A model generated the notes under the pieces. It saw only the letters and a list, made by a program, of their open reading frames with translations, was not told where the DNA came from and made no database searches. A stretch of 64,000 nucleotides of DNA from Phytoseiulus persimilis (Eukaryota; Arthropoda; Arachnida; Mesostigmata; Phytoseiidae), in contig CM075102.1 of NCBI GenBank assembly GCA_037576195.1, positions 41,474,745 to 41,538,744 on the forward strand. Direction: 5' to 3'. Of this stretch, positions 25,168 to 36,350 are shown one piece after another (position 1 is the first letter of the stretch; every line of letters starts with the position of its first letter). Position numbers and translations under genes: made by a program.

Positions 25168-26088
25168 ATGGCATCGGTTTCGGGTGAAGTCAGTGGCACG
25201 TTCAAAATCCTCGTTTTGGGTGATTCAAATGTTGGGAAGACTTGTATAGTGCATCGCTTTTGTGACGAAAGATTCTACGACACTTACATCTCCACGATCG
25301 GCATCGATTTCAAACAGAAGATAATCAATCTCGACGGAACTCCGGTCAAACTCCAGATATGGTAATGCAGGTGTTCTGATCGGGATCGGAATCTTATTTG
25401 GCCGATATCAATCTTCAGCATTGTTCGAATCACCTTGCGTTTTTTTTTCGGTCACCACAGGGATACCGCTGGGCAGGAACGGTTTCGGACCTTGACTACA
25501 GCGTACTACAGGGGTGCTATGGGGATCTTGATCATGTACGATGTTACCAACATGGATTCGTTCAATCATCTCACGTATTGGTTCAGGAATGTCGAAGAGG
25601 TGAGGGTTTCGTGTTCTTGTTCACGTTTGTGAGTACCGTTGAGACCGGAGAATCATTCCCGGCTGAAACTCCGATGTCTGCTGACGAACGAACTGCGATT
25701 CCAGAATGCTTCACCAGACGTTGTGAAGGTACTTGTTGGTAACAAATGTGACGCCACGAGCCAAAGACAAGTTGAGACATCTCAACTGGCCAAGGTACAA
25801 ATCTTCTTCTCATTCCAAAATTCGAAGCTCATTGGAAACATCTTGATTTTTGTCGTGACAGGCGTCACCGCGTTTCAGATGGCGGAGCAGCTTGACATCG
25901 CACACTTCGAGTGCAGTTGTAAGCAGAACATCAACATCCAAGAAGTATTCATAACTCTGGCCCGCCTGATCCAGAAACAGAAAGAGGAGAAGGAGAAACT
26001 GGGTGAAGCGGATGACACGAAAGAGTGGGGCAAAGATATCAGCCTCCGCAAAGACGATGGCACCAAGGAAAAATGCCAGCAGTGCTAG
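25168..26088 (+). CDS. Rab-family small GTPase (Rab8/10/13-like)
   Basis: A membrane-traffic switch cycling between GTP and GDP on vesicle membranes. Exons 25168-25361, 25461-25599, 25705-25794 and 25879-26088 give 210 residues. Motifs in order: P-loop GDSNVGKT, switch [16 protein letters not shown], effector/switch II region [11 protein letters not shown], base-binding NKCD, and a G5 box that reads ECSCK rather than the usual ETSAK. The C-terminus KCQQC offers two cysteines for geranylgeranylation. The closest remembered relatives are Rab8, 10 and 13, but the sequence is divergent enough that I do not assign a paralogue. The last acceptor is set by homology: CGTTTCAG|ATG restores QLAKMAEQLDI, whereas the earlier GTGACAG breaks the frame. 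The third intron is 84 bases and itself open. Confidence 0.88.
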
Positions 26089-27504
26089 ACGCCAGGGTTC
26101 GTCCGATGAAGAAACTATCGAATTTCCGGAATTCTCCAAGGGTGTTCCCCTGGGGAAGAAATAAGCTCCATATTCGACAAAAAATATCTGGGCACGCCCC
26201 TGGCGCGCGCGTGTATAAATATTCGGAGTCAGCTTCTGCTGTCGTCGTTTTCCAAACGACTCACTGATGTAATAATATTTAGTGATTTCTAATGTTCGAA
26301 TTGCTCCCCCTTGCTCCGTGAATACGAACCGACCTGACCGACGGATGCGATCCGCGGTGGAATGAGGAGAACACGCGCGCTGGATCGAATGAGTATCAGG
26401 AGAATCAACCCAGATCGCCTCCACAACTTCGTTCAGTCATTTTTTATGCACTCAATCGTGGCACTCTAGCTTTAATATTGGTTCCAGGTTCGATGGTGTC
26501 TTTTTTTTTTCGTTGAATGTGGAGGTTTTACCCGCATTGAGTATTAGAATGTCACTTACCCGATTTGAGTGTGGCTCGCCCCTCTGGAGATCCTCTGAAG
26601 TATCTTGAGTCACTTTTCTGAGCTCATTCAGATCAGCGTTCTTGAACGTTCCGAGAAAGTTCCCACCTCTAGCCAAAAACGTGGTCTTTTATGTTAATTG
26701 TTCTAAGGGATGAATTGCGGTCCCGGAGGAGCTTTCTTCCTCGTCCGGCTGTGTTAAGAATGTTTTTCAAGCTCACTCATGCACCGAAGTTCAGTATTCC
26801 GATTTCCGACGCCGCAACACGATTCAGAGTCCTCTACTCCTTTCTCCCACCGCCCGTTAATCCCTGTTCTCTCTTATTGTTTTGTAAGACTCGGATCGTT
26901 CACGGGATCAACATTTCGTTGAGCCCTGGCAAAATGTCGTTTTGGTTCGGGGAAAACAGACTCAAATTTAACATGTCGAATGGTACCAAGGCCAGAGAGC
27001 CTGTCGACGACCTCTCACTATAAATTATGATGGATTACCTAATAAAAAAAATTGAAACTCTCCTGATGAACCCCTCTTCGCTCGATGAGAGAACACGTGA
27101 CCGGGTGCCATCCACCCGGCTTTGTTCGACACTCTTCCCTGGATCCATTATAACAGCTCCGAGGTCGGCTCAAGCGACGTTTTTCTCGTAGGCGGATAGG
27201 CCGAAGGGTGGAATATTCCAGAATGAAAACACCTATAAACTCCAATCCAATTCTCCATTTATCAATATGAATTCAGAATCGATTCAACACCATCACTTTG
27301 CTCTCCCTCATAGAATGAATAAAAACGTCCCAACAGCCCGGAAAGAATAGTCTCTAGATTTTCCCTGAAGATCGCGCGGAATCCTACAATGCGGATTCAT
27401 AACGAGTTCCTCTCATCCTAAGCCCTGCAGTCAGCTTCGTTGTTGATCTTCCGAGTTGCTCTTTCGTCTCCAAAGTGGCGTCGAACGCCGAACAAGAAAC
27501 TCAC
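26089..27504. other. Intergenic region
   Basis: No coding exon recognised. It contains the Rab 3' flank, a T-run near 26500-26510 and an A-run near 27041-27050. Open stretches here are short and resemble no family. Confidence 0.4.
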
Positions 27505-28086
27505 TCAATCGTTTATAAATAGCTCCTGGAAGCGCTGCAGCTTCCCTGACTCGCTGAGCTGAACGTGAAATCCCCAGAGGGAGTTATTGGTCCAACTCAG
27601 ATCCCAATTAGAATACGTACGGCGAACTTCCCATCTTTCGTAAATCGTCCGCTTCGGAGTCATCGCCCTACAGTTGTATATGCCTCGATCCGATCTATCC
27701 ATTCCCGAGATCAGCAAGAACGTGTAGAAGCTTCTTCTGGGTCTGTCTTCACAATGATCGCTCGATTTGCCTTCCGGACAGAATTGCCAACTGATCACGG
27801 CGTTTCCGGGTCTCTCATCGAAAGGACATGGGATCAGTTTTGGGTAGAGCGATCCACAGGCTATTTCGTCGAAGAGGCCTGGCAGTCCTCTGAGTCTCAC
27901 ATCAACGAGAATGCTAGTATTCGTGACGACGGTAGCATTGTATATGTTAAGAGGCCTTCTCAGGATGTGTCGGTTGTTGTAGCACTGCACGCGGACCGGC
28001 GGATAGTCGATCGGTTTGGGAGCACCTGATACACAAAGTATTAAAGTAAAAACAGGGAGAAACCGACGAACACGCCAATCTTCCAT
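27505..28086 (-). CDS. Secreted single-immunoglobulin-domain protein
   Basis: A 193-residue reading frame from the ATG at 28084-28086. I chose this start because it opens with a classical signal peptide (MEDWRVRRFLPVFTLILCVS, cleavage expected near SGA-P). The frame stays open upstream of this ATG, but that part has no hydrophobic leader at its start. The mature part has an Ig-like arrangement: VQCYNN, a core ISWQFC, and the closing DRSDRGIYNCRA motif that defines Ig domains. Several N-glycosylation sites (NAT, NTS, NNS) are present. There is no membrane anchor, so it is probably secreted. The natural stop is followed immediately by a GTGAGT-like string, so a further exon cannot be wholly excluded. 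Ligand and role unknown. Confidence 0.65.
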   Translation of the reverse strand: MEDWRVRRFLPVFTLILCVSGAPKPIDYPPVRVQCYNNRHILRRPLNIYNATVVTNTSILVDVRLRGLPGLFDEIACGSLYPKLIPCPFDERPGNAVISWQFCPEGKSSDHCEDRPRRSFYTFLLISGMDRSDRGIYNCRAMTPKRTIYERWEVRRTYSNWDLSWTNNSLWGFHVQLSESGKLQRFQELFIND

Positions 28087-30064
28087 GGTGAGCGGAGGTT
28101 GTGGAATTCTGAGACGAATCGAAGCCTTAGTCCCCTCTTCACGTTTGGAGTGCTGTACGTGCACGTAGCTTAAAAGCAGAGGATTTAGCATGATCGAGGG
28201 TCTCCCAGGCGGTTCGGGATGCTCGTTCCGGAAGAGGACCTCATCATCAAGTTCATTGAATGAGTACGGCACAATCTGTTCCCACCGTGCTCAAGTTGCT
28301 GTGTTGAAATTCGATATCCCCCTAGGCTGATTCGATGCTTTTCCGAGATGGGAGGCACCCGCTTTCAACATCATAACTCACGCGTGGAGTTGCTTAGTGC
28401 ATCTGTTAACGAAGGGTCAAATCCTCCTCCGGCCTACTACCTTGGCACTGTTGAGACTTGAGACTGATCGAGGAGAGCAGCGCGTTCATGGGAGACATCC
28501 GAAACGAATGCTCGTTACCTCAAACGGCGACCGCGGGGTCGTTGCTAACCCTCTCGATCAAGAACTGTATGACATGAGCTTGACGGAAATCAAAGCTCCT
28601 CCAGCTGAACCCCCGAATCAATGCCTCTCAGAAATTCAGCAAAGTGCGAGGAATTGCGGATACTGATGCTCTGTCGCCTCAGAATCCACTCCTCGAGAGC
28701 CTTCGAAGATGAATATATCGCCGCAGACATGCTCCGAACGAGGCAGTGGAACCGATGATTATTCTGTATGGCTCTGATTATCTTCATGGCAACCTCATGA
28801 AGACCCGAACTACTCGAAAACTCCTTGGAAATCAAGATGGTCTTACTCGTAATTGAACATAAACTCGGAGGGAAAATTTCCTCTCATGATGAGCTATGGA
28901 CGTTCAACAGCCGTCATCAAACGGCGCAGGAGTGTATCCGTTCGATTCCAAAGCAAATCTGGCAATTCGTGACGCTTCGACGTCTATCTGTAGAGAGGCG
29001 GGATAGAGAGTCGCATAAACCAGCGATAATCTCCGCTGTTCTACTTGGGTCCAAGGAAGGGCATCTCAGATACGCTGTAAACTATTTCGATGCAAAGTTG
29101 GACAGCTCCACGCACAAACGGGATTCACGCGGCAGCCTGGTGGCAAAAGCACTCTAAATCCAGCTGGGAGGGAAGGATGCCTTCGCTTTCTCGTATTCTT
29201 TACAGTACGTTCTTATGTCTAGTGTCTGATTAGTGGGTGGACCGTCGTCAAGTGGAACAGTAAAGATTACAGCCTTACAAATAGTCTCATCAGTGTCATT
29301 GGCGCAGGTAAGCAAAGCCCAACGTATTGTGTTCGCCAGGCAAGACCCGATGAAGGCTTCGAGGCCCGAACGAACTCGAGCATCCAGAAGAGTGAGCTTA
29401 AATTTCGAAGCGTATCCTCGTCAGCGTTGCTAAAATATAAAAACTAGATGGACTTCAAAATCGAGAATTCCAAAGTGTTCCCAAGGTTATTCCGAGTCTC
29501 TGAAGCCGCAGCGCGGTCTGTGGTTTCTGATCGAATGCTCTGCAGCTTCCCAAGTGGATCGAGCTGCTTGATGACTCCACAACTGAAGTCGTGGTGCGAT
29601 AACAGAATTTATCTAGTGGAACCAGGGCGCGAGGCGGAGGGGCGACGGGGAACAGTTATTTCCAAAGCAGCGTTCGGAACGCGTCAGTTTTCTACGCGCA
29701 CCAGTTACCGCATTCGTTTCCGGTCGGTTTTCCGCCGCTGCAAGTGTAACTGAAGTCTCTCTCAGCTGTCCTTGCGACGGGCGGCCCTTCTAATACGAAG
29801 GTACAAACTGAATTTTCTGTTTTCGTTACTTTCAATTCATTCTTCTGTTCGAGCAGGTTGCTCCAGTTCGTCCGTGAAATTTGTGATCATTCGAGCGCGG
29901 TGAGAGCACTCTCAGAACCCCCCAGGTCTGATTTAATTTCCTCGAGAGCTCGAGAACATTGACTTCTAAATCAACTCCAGACAAAACAACTTCTATGCCG
30001 TGCTACGATACTTATTCTCCTAATTTCGAGAGATAAATATCTCATCTTTCAGGGCGGCTCGAGG
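28087..30064. other. Intergenic region upstream of the P450
   Basis: No gene recognised. Open stretches on the plus strand at 28397-28666, 28825-29157 and 29448-29753 do not resemble any family and have no supporting splice context. The promoter and 5' UTR of the cytochrome P450 gene should lie at the right end. Confidence 0.4.
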
Positions 30065-32994
30065 ATGATTGAGCTCATCTTGTTCGCCGCTGTCCTCCTG
30101 AGCTTTTATATTCACAAACGTTTCTTCACTAATTTACCTCCTGGTCCAATATGCTGGTATCCATTCGTCGGGTATCTACCGTTCCTCAGCAAAGATCCGC
30201 CACGGCATCTGGACAAGCTACGTCAAAGATACGGGGATGTGTTCGGGTGTGTATTCGCTGGGGTTTACCAAGAACCGCGCTTGGGTCACTCATTCCCAGT
30301 GCCGTTGCTCTGTATCAACATGATATCCTTCTTCCCGTATCAGGCTGTATTTTGGATCGCGTTACGTAGTTTGCTTAGCTGAATTCCAAACGATGAAAGA
30401 GGTATTCAACAAAGACACTGTGCTCGATCGGCCTCCGGAGGTGCCGTTCGCAATCTACGAGGAGTCTATGGGTGAGTCACGGATCTTTACCAACGCTATG
30501 TCATGATGTCGCCAAAGCGAATACGCGGGATAGCTTCCGAACGCTATCGAAGCCAGAAAGACATCGACTCTTCGTTGAAAATTTCAACGGAACGAGTTTT
30601 CTCAGGTCTGATGACGCTAAATGGACCCTTCTGGCAAGAGCAACGCAGATACGCTGTCCAACTCTTCAAGGAGTTTGCCTTCACAGATAAGACCCTCGAA
30701 CATCACATTCAGGCGAGTGTTTTCCTTGAGTGAGAGACCAGAGACGAGATTCGGAGTGACTGATTCTCGTCGAATCCAAAGATTTCCCGTCTAGAATACC
30801 AGTCCGAGTACTCTGGCCTCGCTGAGCAGAATCCATATGTTGGCTAACTCGATGTTTTCGATCCAGATGGAAGTGTCTCACCTCCTAGGAGAAATTGACA
30901 AGACTGTAGGGAAGCCGATTGAGCCAACGATCCTCTTGATACCTTCGATGTCGAACATTATTTCCTCTCTCGCGTTCGGCAAACGCTTCGAGTACAGCGA
31001 TCCCGACAGAATCATGCTTGACGAGCTCATCATGGTAAGTGGATCCTCCCTGCTCGATCCGTGAAGACGGAACTTCGACGATTCGCTCATTCTGTGAATA
31101 GGACTCTGAACGAAAAAATTATGCTCCAGGAAATTCCCAGACGAGCTGGCCAAGTTGCTTACGTACATTACATGCCTTGGGTGAAGAAAATCATGCTTTG
31201 GCTAAAATGGGGCTCCTGCAACAAGCTACGAGAGGCCCTCATCCGAAGGGAAGCTTTTTGCGAGTGAGTTGACATAGAGCCGAAGAGATGAGAGGAAAGC
31301 GCATTGAATCCAAACGGGAGCTGAGTGGGTATTCTTCGCCTATAAAAACAGGAAACGCGTCAAACTACATGAAGATACTTTCGAAGAAGGGACGTTCCGA
31401 GACTACATCGATTACTTCCTTCACGAAATGCAGAAGGAAGCTCGAAGACCGTCGTTTCAACGTAAGAACCCGAAATAGTTTTCCACGAATTCTCTTCAAC
31501 CAACGGATTCCTCGTTGCGCGACGAACAGATTTGGAGGACTGCAGACGGAATGAAAGATCAATATTTAGAGCACTCGGAAAAGCGTTCCGCATGACCAAG
31601 CTTCCGTCTCGGTGGACTAGAAACTCGGTCATGCTTGAGCCCGTTCCTCTTTCATGAAAAGATTTCGAGATAGCGTCCGTATTGTTTTTGCCTTGACCCA
31701 AGCTCAAGCCGAACCGTAAATGCGGGAACTGCCCGCCCATGGACGCGCCAAGGGGAAGTCATGCACCCGCTGCAAAAAGACTCCAGGTTGTGCGATTTCA
31801 TCAAACTTGACAGCAGGAACATGTTTTCAAAATATTCGCATCATCTCTCCGCCAACATCGAATCCGCAGATCTGAAGGAGAGTTCAGGAGAGGCAGAGCT
31901 CATCGGGATCAGTGATGAACCAGCGGGCCCGAGAACCTAAAGCGTGACATGTTTTTGACACAGGAAACGTATTGGTCGGGAACGTCTCTTCGTTTTTCGG
32001 TGCGGGATCGGAGACGGTTCGCACGAGCATTGACTGGCTCTTGCTGGTCACCGCGGCTTACCCCGACGTACGGAAGAAAGTGCAGAACGAAATCGATCGC
32101 GTGATCGGTGATCGCACACCCGTATGGGATGACAACAAGAACATGCCGTACACCATGGCAGTAATCTGGGAAGTTTTCCGATGGAAGCCAATCAACCCCA
32201 TCAACATTCTCCGAAGGTATGCTTCGCTCGCTGCTAGGAGCAATGAGAGCTCTGTCCCGGGACAGGCGACAAGTCAGTCGCATGTTCGTGTTACATATTT
32301 CCAAGGTGCGCTGGACTCGGAATCTTCCTATCTGGGCCACAAGGCATATCTCGTCCTCTGAGGGGTCTAAATATCGTTTCTATTCGAGAGGGGAATTTTT
32401 GGGAGGGCCATAGCACATTTTGACCCGAAGAAACACTAAACAACTAACTCGAAAATAGGTGCTCTCAAGAGATCCATGTGAAAGGCTACCGGATACCGAA
32501 AGGCAGCATCATTGTTTCTTGCATCTGGTCGATTCACAACGACCCCCGCGTTTTCGAGAATCCTAACGAATACAAACCCGAGAGATTCTTGAGAACCGGC
32601 GACGACGGAGAACTCAAAGTTTTCAAACCAGACAACCTGATTCCGTTCTCCTTCGGTGAGTGTTACTGAACGGTGAGATCTGAGCTCGAGCTTTAGCAAC
32701 TACACCCCGGTCGTCGAGGCGGGAAATCCTGCCCCATTCCTCATGAGCGCTGCGGAATCGACCGAGGTATTCATGCTTCAAGCTTGTATTTTTGAACCCA
32801 CAGGTAAACGCGCCTGCCCTGGAGAGGTGATCGCCAAAATGGAAGTGTTCATCTATTTCACGTCCATACTACAGAGATTCGACACGCTGCCTCAACCGGG
32901 GAAACCGATTTCGTTTGACGAAGAAGTGGGCGTCTCTCTCAGACCTGTTTCCCAAGAGATCATCTTCCGGCATCGGGAAACACCCACCCATTGA
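30065..32994 (+). CDS. Microsomal cytochrome P450 (CYP2-clan-like)
   Basis: A haem-thiolate monooxygenase of the endoplasmic reticulum acting on xenobiotics or endogenous lipids or steroids. Nine exons: 30065-30246, 30344-30471, 30606-30712, 30867-31034, 31130-31263, 31352-31461, 31964-32216, 32459-32655, 32804-32994; 489 residues, the usual length. N-terminal membrane anchor (MIELILFAAVLLSFYI) and hinge LPPGP; C-helix WQEQRRY; I-helix FGAGSETVR with the oxygen-activation A/GGxET pattern; K-helix EVFR; KPERF; haem loop PFSFGKRACPGE with the ligand Cys, split by an intron. The third intron starts with GC (CATTCAG|GCGAGT), a non-canonical donor required by frame and homology. Subfamily and substrate cannot be assigned by eye. 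Confidence 0.9.
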
Positions 32995-33218
32995 GTTCTT
33001 CGAACCTCAGCATACATGATAACGTGCCGTGAACTCTGCGTGCAGTTACGAGAGAAATGCAGGGAAAAGTGTGACAATGAGCCGTCCAAAAGATCCAAAA
33101 TATTCATACTGCCGAACAGTGTCAACCTCATTTCTGGAAGATGCGACCTCACGATTCTACGCCTCCACGAGGCAACGAAACTGATGAAAAAAAAAACATT
33201 TCAGAGAACATTGTATTC

Positions 33219-33224
33219 AATAAA
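33219..33224 (+). terminator. Poly(A) signal AATAAA of the P450 gene
   Basis: AATAAA about 225 bases after the P450 stop codon, within ATTCAATAAATATCG. It is six bases from an AATAAA on the opposite strand. Confidence 0.6.
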
Positions 33225-33229
33225 TATCG

Positions 33230-33235
33230 TTTATT
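33230..33235 (-). terminator. Poly(A) signal AATAAA of the tetraspanin gene
   Basis: TTTATT on the plus strand reads AATAAA on the minus strand, 260 bases after the tetraspanin stop. The convergent tetraspanin and P450 transcripts therefore probably overlap at their 3' ends. Confidence 0.55.
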
Positions 33236-33494
33236 CCTGACTCCAGGGTGTGGGCATCCGGAATCACCGAGATCATGATTCCCAAGCACTCGTCGATGAA
33301 CGGAATACAAACGCGTTTCCTCCCAGGGATTTTCACATTACGAAAGGCACTAGCGGTTCATTTGGTTCAAATATTACAAAATAGAGGTGGCCAGCAGTTT
33401 GTACAGAAATGAGCGGCGTCAAGCTGGTCAAATACAGGCTAAGTATCAAAAAGTTTGCCACTAAATTGCGTTGCGAAACCGATATCAACGTGTC

Positions 33495-34887
33495 CTAAAC
33501 CTTGGTCGCCGCGAGCCGTCTCCGGAGCTCTCGTTTGTTGAAGAACATAGACCATGAACACACGATGAGACAGAGCTGTAACACAAAGTGAAAATCGTAC
33601 ACCTGCTCTCCCGCCTCGTCATCTTGACTCCGGGAGACGAACCTCCCTCTCTACATGATCGATATGAGCCTTTCCTCCACCTCCGTATGGTGGTTGAGCA
33701 CGGCGCCAGATTCTGGCTCTACAACGATTCGTCATACCACTGACCTGCAGCACTAAAATCGAGACAGCTATGAGGCCCACGACGAGACCGTTTGCGTTGA
33801 AATGCCGCATCAACATTTCTCCACAACCGACGTCGTAAACGTTAGCCTCCCCGAAGTAGCAACTTCCTGAGAATGTCCGGAAACAAAATTTAAGCCGTGG
33901 ATCAGATGCTCGTTGACGCTGATTCGAAGGCGTGTGAATAAGGCAGCCTCAAATCATCGTATACACCTTGTATCACAACAATACTCCCAACTTACGCGGC
34001 AAATCCATCTCTTGTTGTGTGTAATCCTCGAAGGAGAACCCTCCGCAACATTTCAACTTCTCCTGGATGGTATCTATGAAACGAGCGGCCTGTTGCTTGT
34101 CAAGTTTCACTCGGGTGATTGTGTCTTGGAGCACGCGTGACAAGATCTCATCCATCTGAAAAACCCGGAGGGACTCGGTATTCTGTTTAGGCATTCTCGA
34201 TCTCCTCCTGCGGTATAGCAGGACAGTAAGGTCCGGTTAGCTCGGTGAGCTTCTGATTGACTTAAAGTTATTCGGTGATATTCGTGCCAAAGCTTGTTCT
34301 AGTAGCCCCATCGAGCTCACCTTCTTGCTTGACGTGTATTTGAAAACCAGGACCATCACAGTGACTTCGCCGATCACGAACAAGAGACATAGTGCGCTAT
34401 AGGCGATCAATCCCTTCGACGACCGGTGCCATGTTACACAGCAGCCTAGAAGGCTCACCAAGCAGACTCCGAACGCGATGCAAATGGCGATCACTAGTCC
34501 AACTTTATAACTGAAGAACAATTGCAGGTTCTCGCGGACTCCTGCTAGACTTTTGTCATAGACGATGAAGAGGCAGAAGATCACCATGGCAAATCCGAGA
34601 ATCTGTGGCCAAAGCAGGAGAATGGGAGCAGGTCTGCCACTTGAGCAATTTCACTTCCATTTCCACTGTTATCCTGGACTTGGACCAAACGTGGCCCGAT
34701 GTCAATGAAAGGATACCTAGGACACCCATTGGTCAGGATTCCTCCAGGAATTCAATTTCAAGAGGGATGACCCTGACGCCGAGAATCAATCACTTACCCA
34801 TGACAGAACGTTGCAACCGATCAGGGCGTAGCGAGAATATTTCGCGCAACGACTTGGCGGGGGCACTCGCTCCCCCTGCCAAGTCAT
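33495..34887 (-). CDS. Tetraspanin
   Basis: A four-pass membrane organiser that gathers integrins, receptors and proteases into membrane microdomains. Five exons: 34798-34887, 34321-34602, 33996-34155, 33745-33866, 33495-33575; 244 residues, typical for the family. Membrane segments: first split over exon 1/2 (ALIGCNVLSW joined to ILGFAMVIFCLFIV), second and third in exon 2 (LVIAICIAFGVCLVSLLGC and IAYSALCLLFVIGEVTVMVL), fourth in exons 4/5 (LVVGLIAVSILVLQ joined to LCLIVCS). The large extracellular loop has the signature CCG at exon 3, plus two more cysteines (SCYFGE and GCGE), the minimal four-cysteine arrangement. The short basic C-terminal tail ends KRELRRRLAATKV. The start ATG at 34885-34887 gives a short cytosolic N-terminus with a possible palmitoylation Cys. 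Confidence 0.9.
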
Positions 34888-35062
34888 CTCGAGACTTGAG
34901 TCGGTGTCGGAAATACTGAGCGGCGCACGCTCACATTTGAACTCGTTCGCGCACTCAAAGCTATCACTCCGTGCTCGCTAAGCCAGTTGGTCTAGTTCAA
35001 AATTAGCCGTGACTCAAGTATGAGCCCGCCTGTTGGGAGTACAATAGTCAGCTTGATGATAG

Positions 35063-35095
35063 CGTTGGCAGAGAGGGTGTAACTCTCTGCCAACG
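35063..35095. repeat. Perfect 13-base inverted repeat with 7-base loop
   Basis: CGTTGGCAGAGAG at 35063-35075 is followed by GGTGTAA and then the exact reverse complement CTCTCTGCCAACG at 35083-35095. As RNA this is a stable 13-pair hairpin; as DNA it could be a protein-binding palindrome or a remnant of a terminal inverted repeat. It is 176 bases upstream of the tetraspanin start codon, so a promoter-proximal role is possible. Confidence 0.7.
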
Positions 35096-36329
35096 TTTTC
35101 TCGGCCGCGAGAGCCGTCACGGACTCGCAATTGAACCCTTGCTTACGATGTTCGTAATCTCGATTGGCGCCTGCCTTGAAGCCAAATCGAGTATTGTCAC
35201 AACGAGTCGTGTGGGTGCATTCCTTTGCAGGGCGTCACTGTTACCATATGCTGCCGACGGAGCATGGTGTAGGGTGAAACAGCTCCAACAATCGTTCGAA
35301 TACACTACCATTCTGTCAGAGTGGCTTCTTGCTAACAGGCAGACTTCTGAGCGGCTGACAGACTGTTTACAATTCATAATTCATCGTGAGAGCAGAGTTT
35401 ATTCGCGGAATCCTCTCCCCGTAGAAAGGGTGTTGGGAACCGAAGGAGACTCGACCGATGGTACAAATGATTCGAGAATGGCGAGGGAGAAGACTAGTAA
35501 GACTCGAAAAGCCTATGGATTTGCTGACGGGGACCAGCTTTCCAGCGTTGGCCACAGTGTTCATGAGGAGGAAATATAGATTCTGGGATGTCATTCATCG
35601 ACGGTTCGTGGCGACATGGAATGGAAGAGTAACTCTCGTCTTGAACCCGAAAACAGGCAAACCTCGTATATTGTTCCACGAGTGTGCTGTTGTTTCGAAC
35701 TAGGATGTAGTGCGGTGGCCGAATACTTTTCAGCACATTTCCGCGATTACGCTCAAACGTGGAAGTGGTTTCGGTTGAAATCCTCATGCAGGACCCGGGA
35801 ATATTCATTCGGGGACCAATGGGACGTGCACGGAGACTCCGGGTGGATGGTTCTCTTCAAGATACGAGCCGGGGAGCTGCCTTGTGATGGGATCCTCTGC
35901 TATAATGTAGCTGTGCGGTCTCTCGAACGATCCCACGCCGAGCGGCTAGCCCAAACCTCTCTAGGCCTCTCGTTTTGTGGGCCGATTCGCATAAACACTC
36001 TCCTAAAAGGCGTTGTAGGAACCGCAGATCCTCGGTCTCAGCGGTGCACAGTCAAGCTTCGCTCGATTGGAACTGATCGCAAGAAACGCCGTACCAGCAA
36101 GTCATGAGTGAGGATCGCAGCGCCGCCCATCAAACATATCTGCCGCTACATTCTGACTCTCTCCGGAAGCGATGAGAGCAGAACGCTCAGAAACTGATGA
36201 ATTCGGAGAGTTCTCGAAAAAAATTGGAAATCACCGCATAGTTCAGTTGACAGAGCCGCTCGCTTGTGCGACGGAATGGAACCACAAAAGGAATCGTTTC
36301 TGCTACTGCGAGGAACGGGGAATATAATC

Positions 36330-36335
36330 TTTATT
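36330..36335 (-). terminator. Poly(A) signal AATAAA of Rab3GAP2
   Basis: TTTATT on the plus strand gives AATAAA on the minus strand, beginning only 16 bases after the Rab3GAP2 stop codon, so the 3' UTR would be very short. Confidence 0.55.
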
Positions 36336-36350
36336 GACACGGTATTGAAT

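Larger units (their letters stand above)
34888..36350. other. Intergenic region between tetraspanin and Rab3GAP2
   Basis: No recognised gene. A perfect 13-base inverted repeat lies at 35063-35095. Plus-strand open stretches of 146, 81 and 163 codons overlap each other between 35139 and 36107; they share no clear splice structure or family resemblance, so I leave them unannotated. A minus-strand AATAAA at 36330-36335 serves Rab3GAP2. Confidence 0.4.

Noticed and set aside
25810-26424. 204-codon minus-strand frame over the last Rab exon
   Set aside because: It is the antisense shadow of the Rab coding exon and its 3' flank.
31462-31963. Extra P450 exon suggested by a CTGCAG acceptor at about 31545
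   Set aside because: The following frame soon stops, and direct joining of 31461 to 31964 gives the normal spacing before the I-helix.
35139-36107. Three long overlapping plus-strand frames between tetraspanin and Rab3GAP2
   Set aside because: Different frames over the same bases, no domain or signal peptide, no consistent splice structure. I cannot support a gene.
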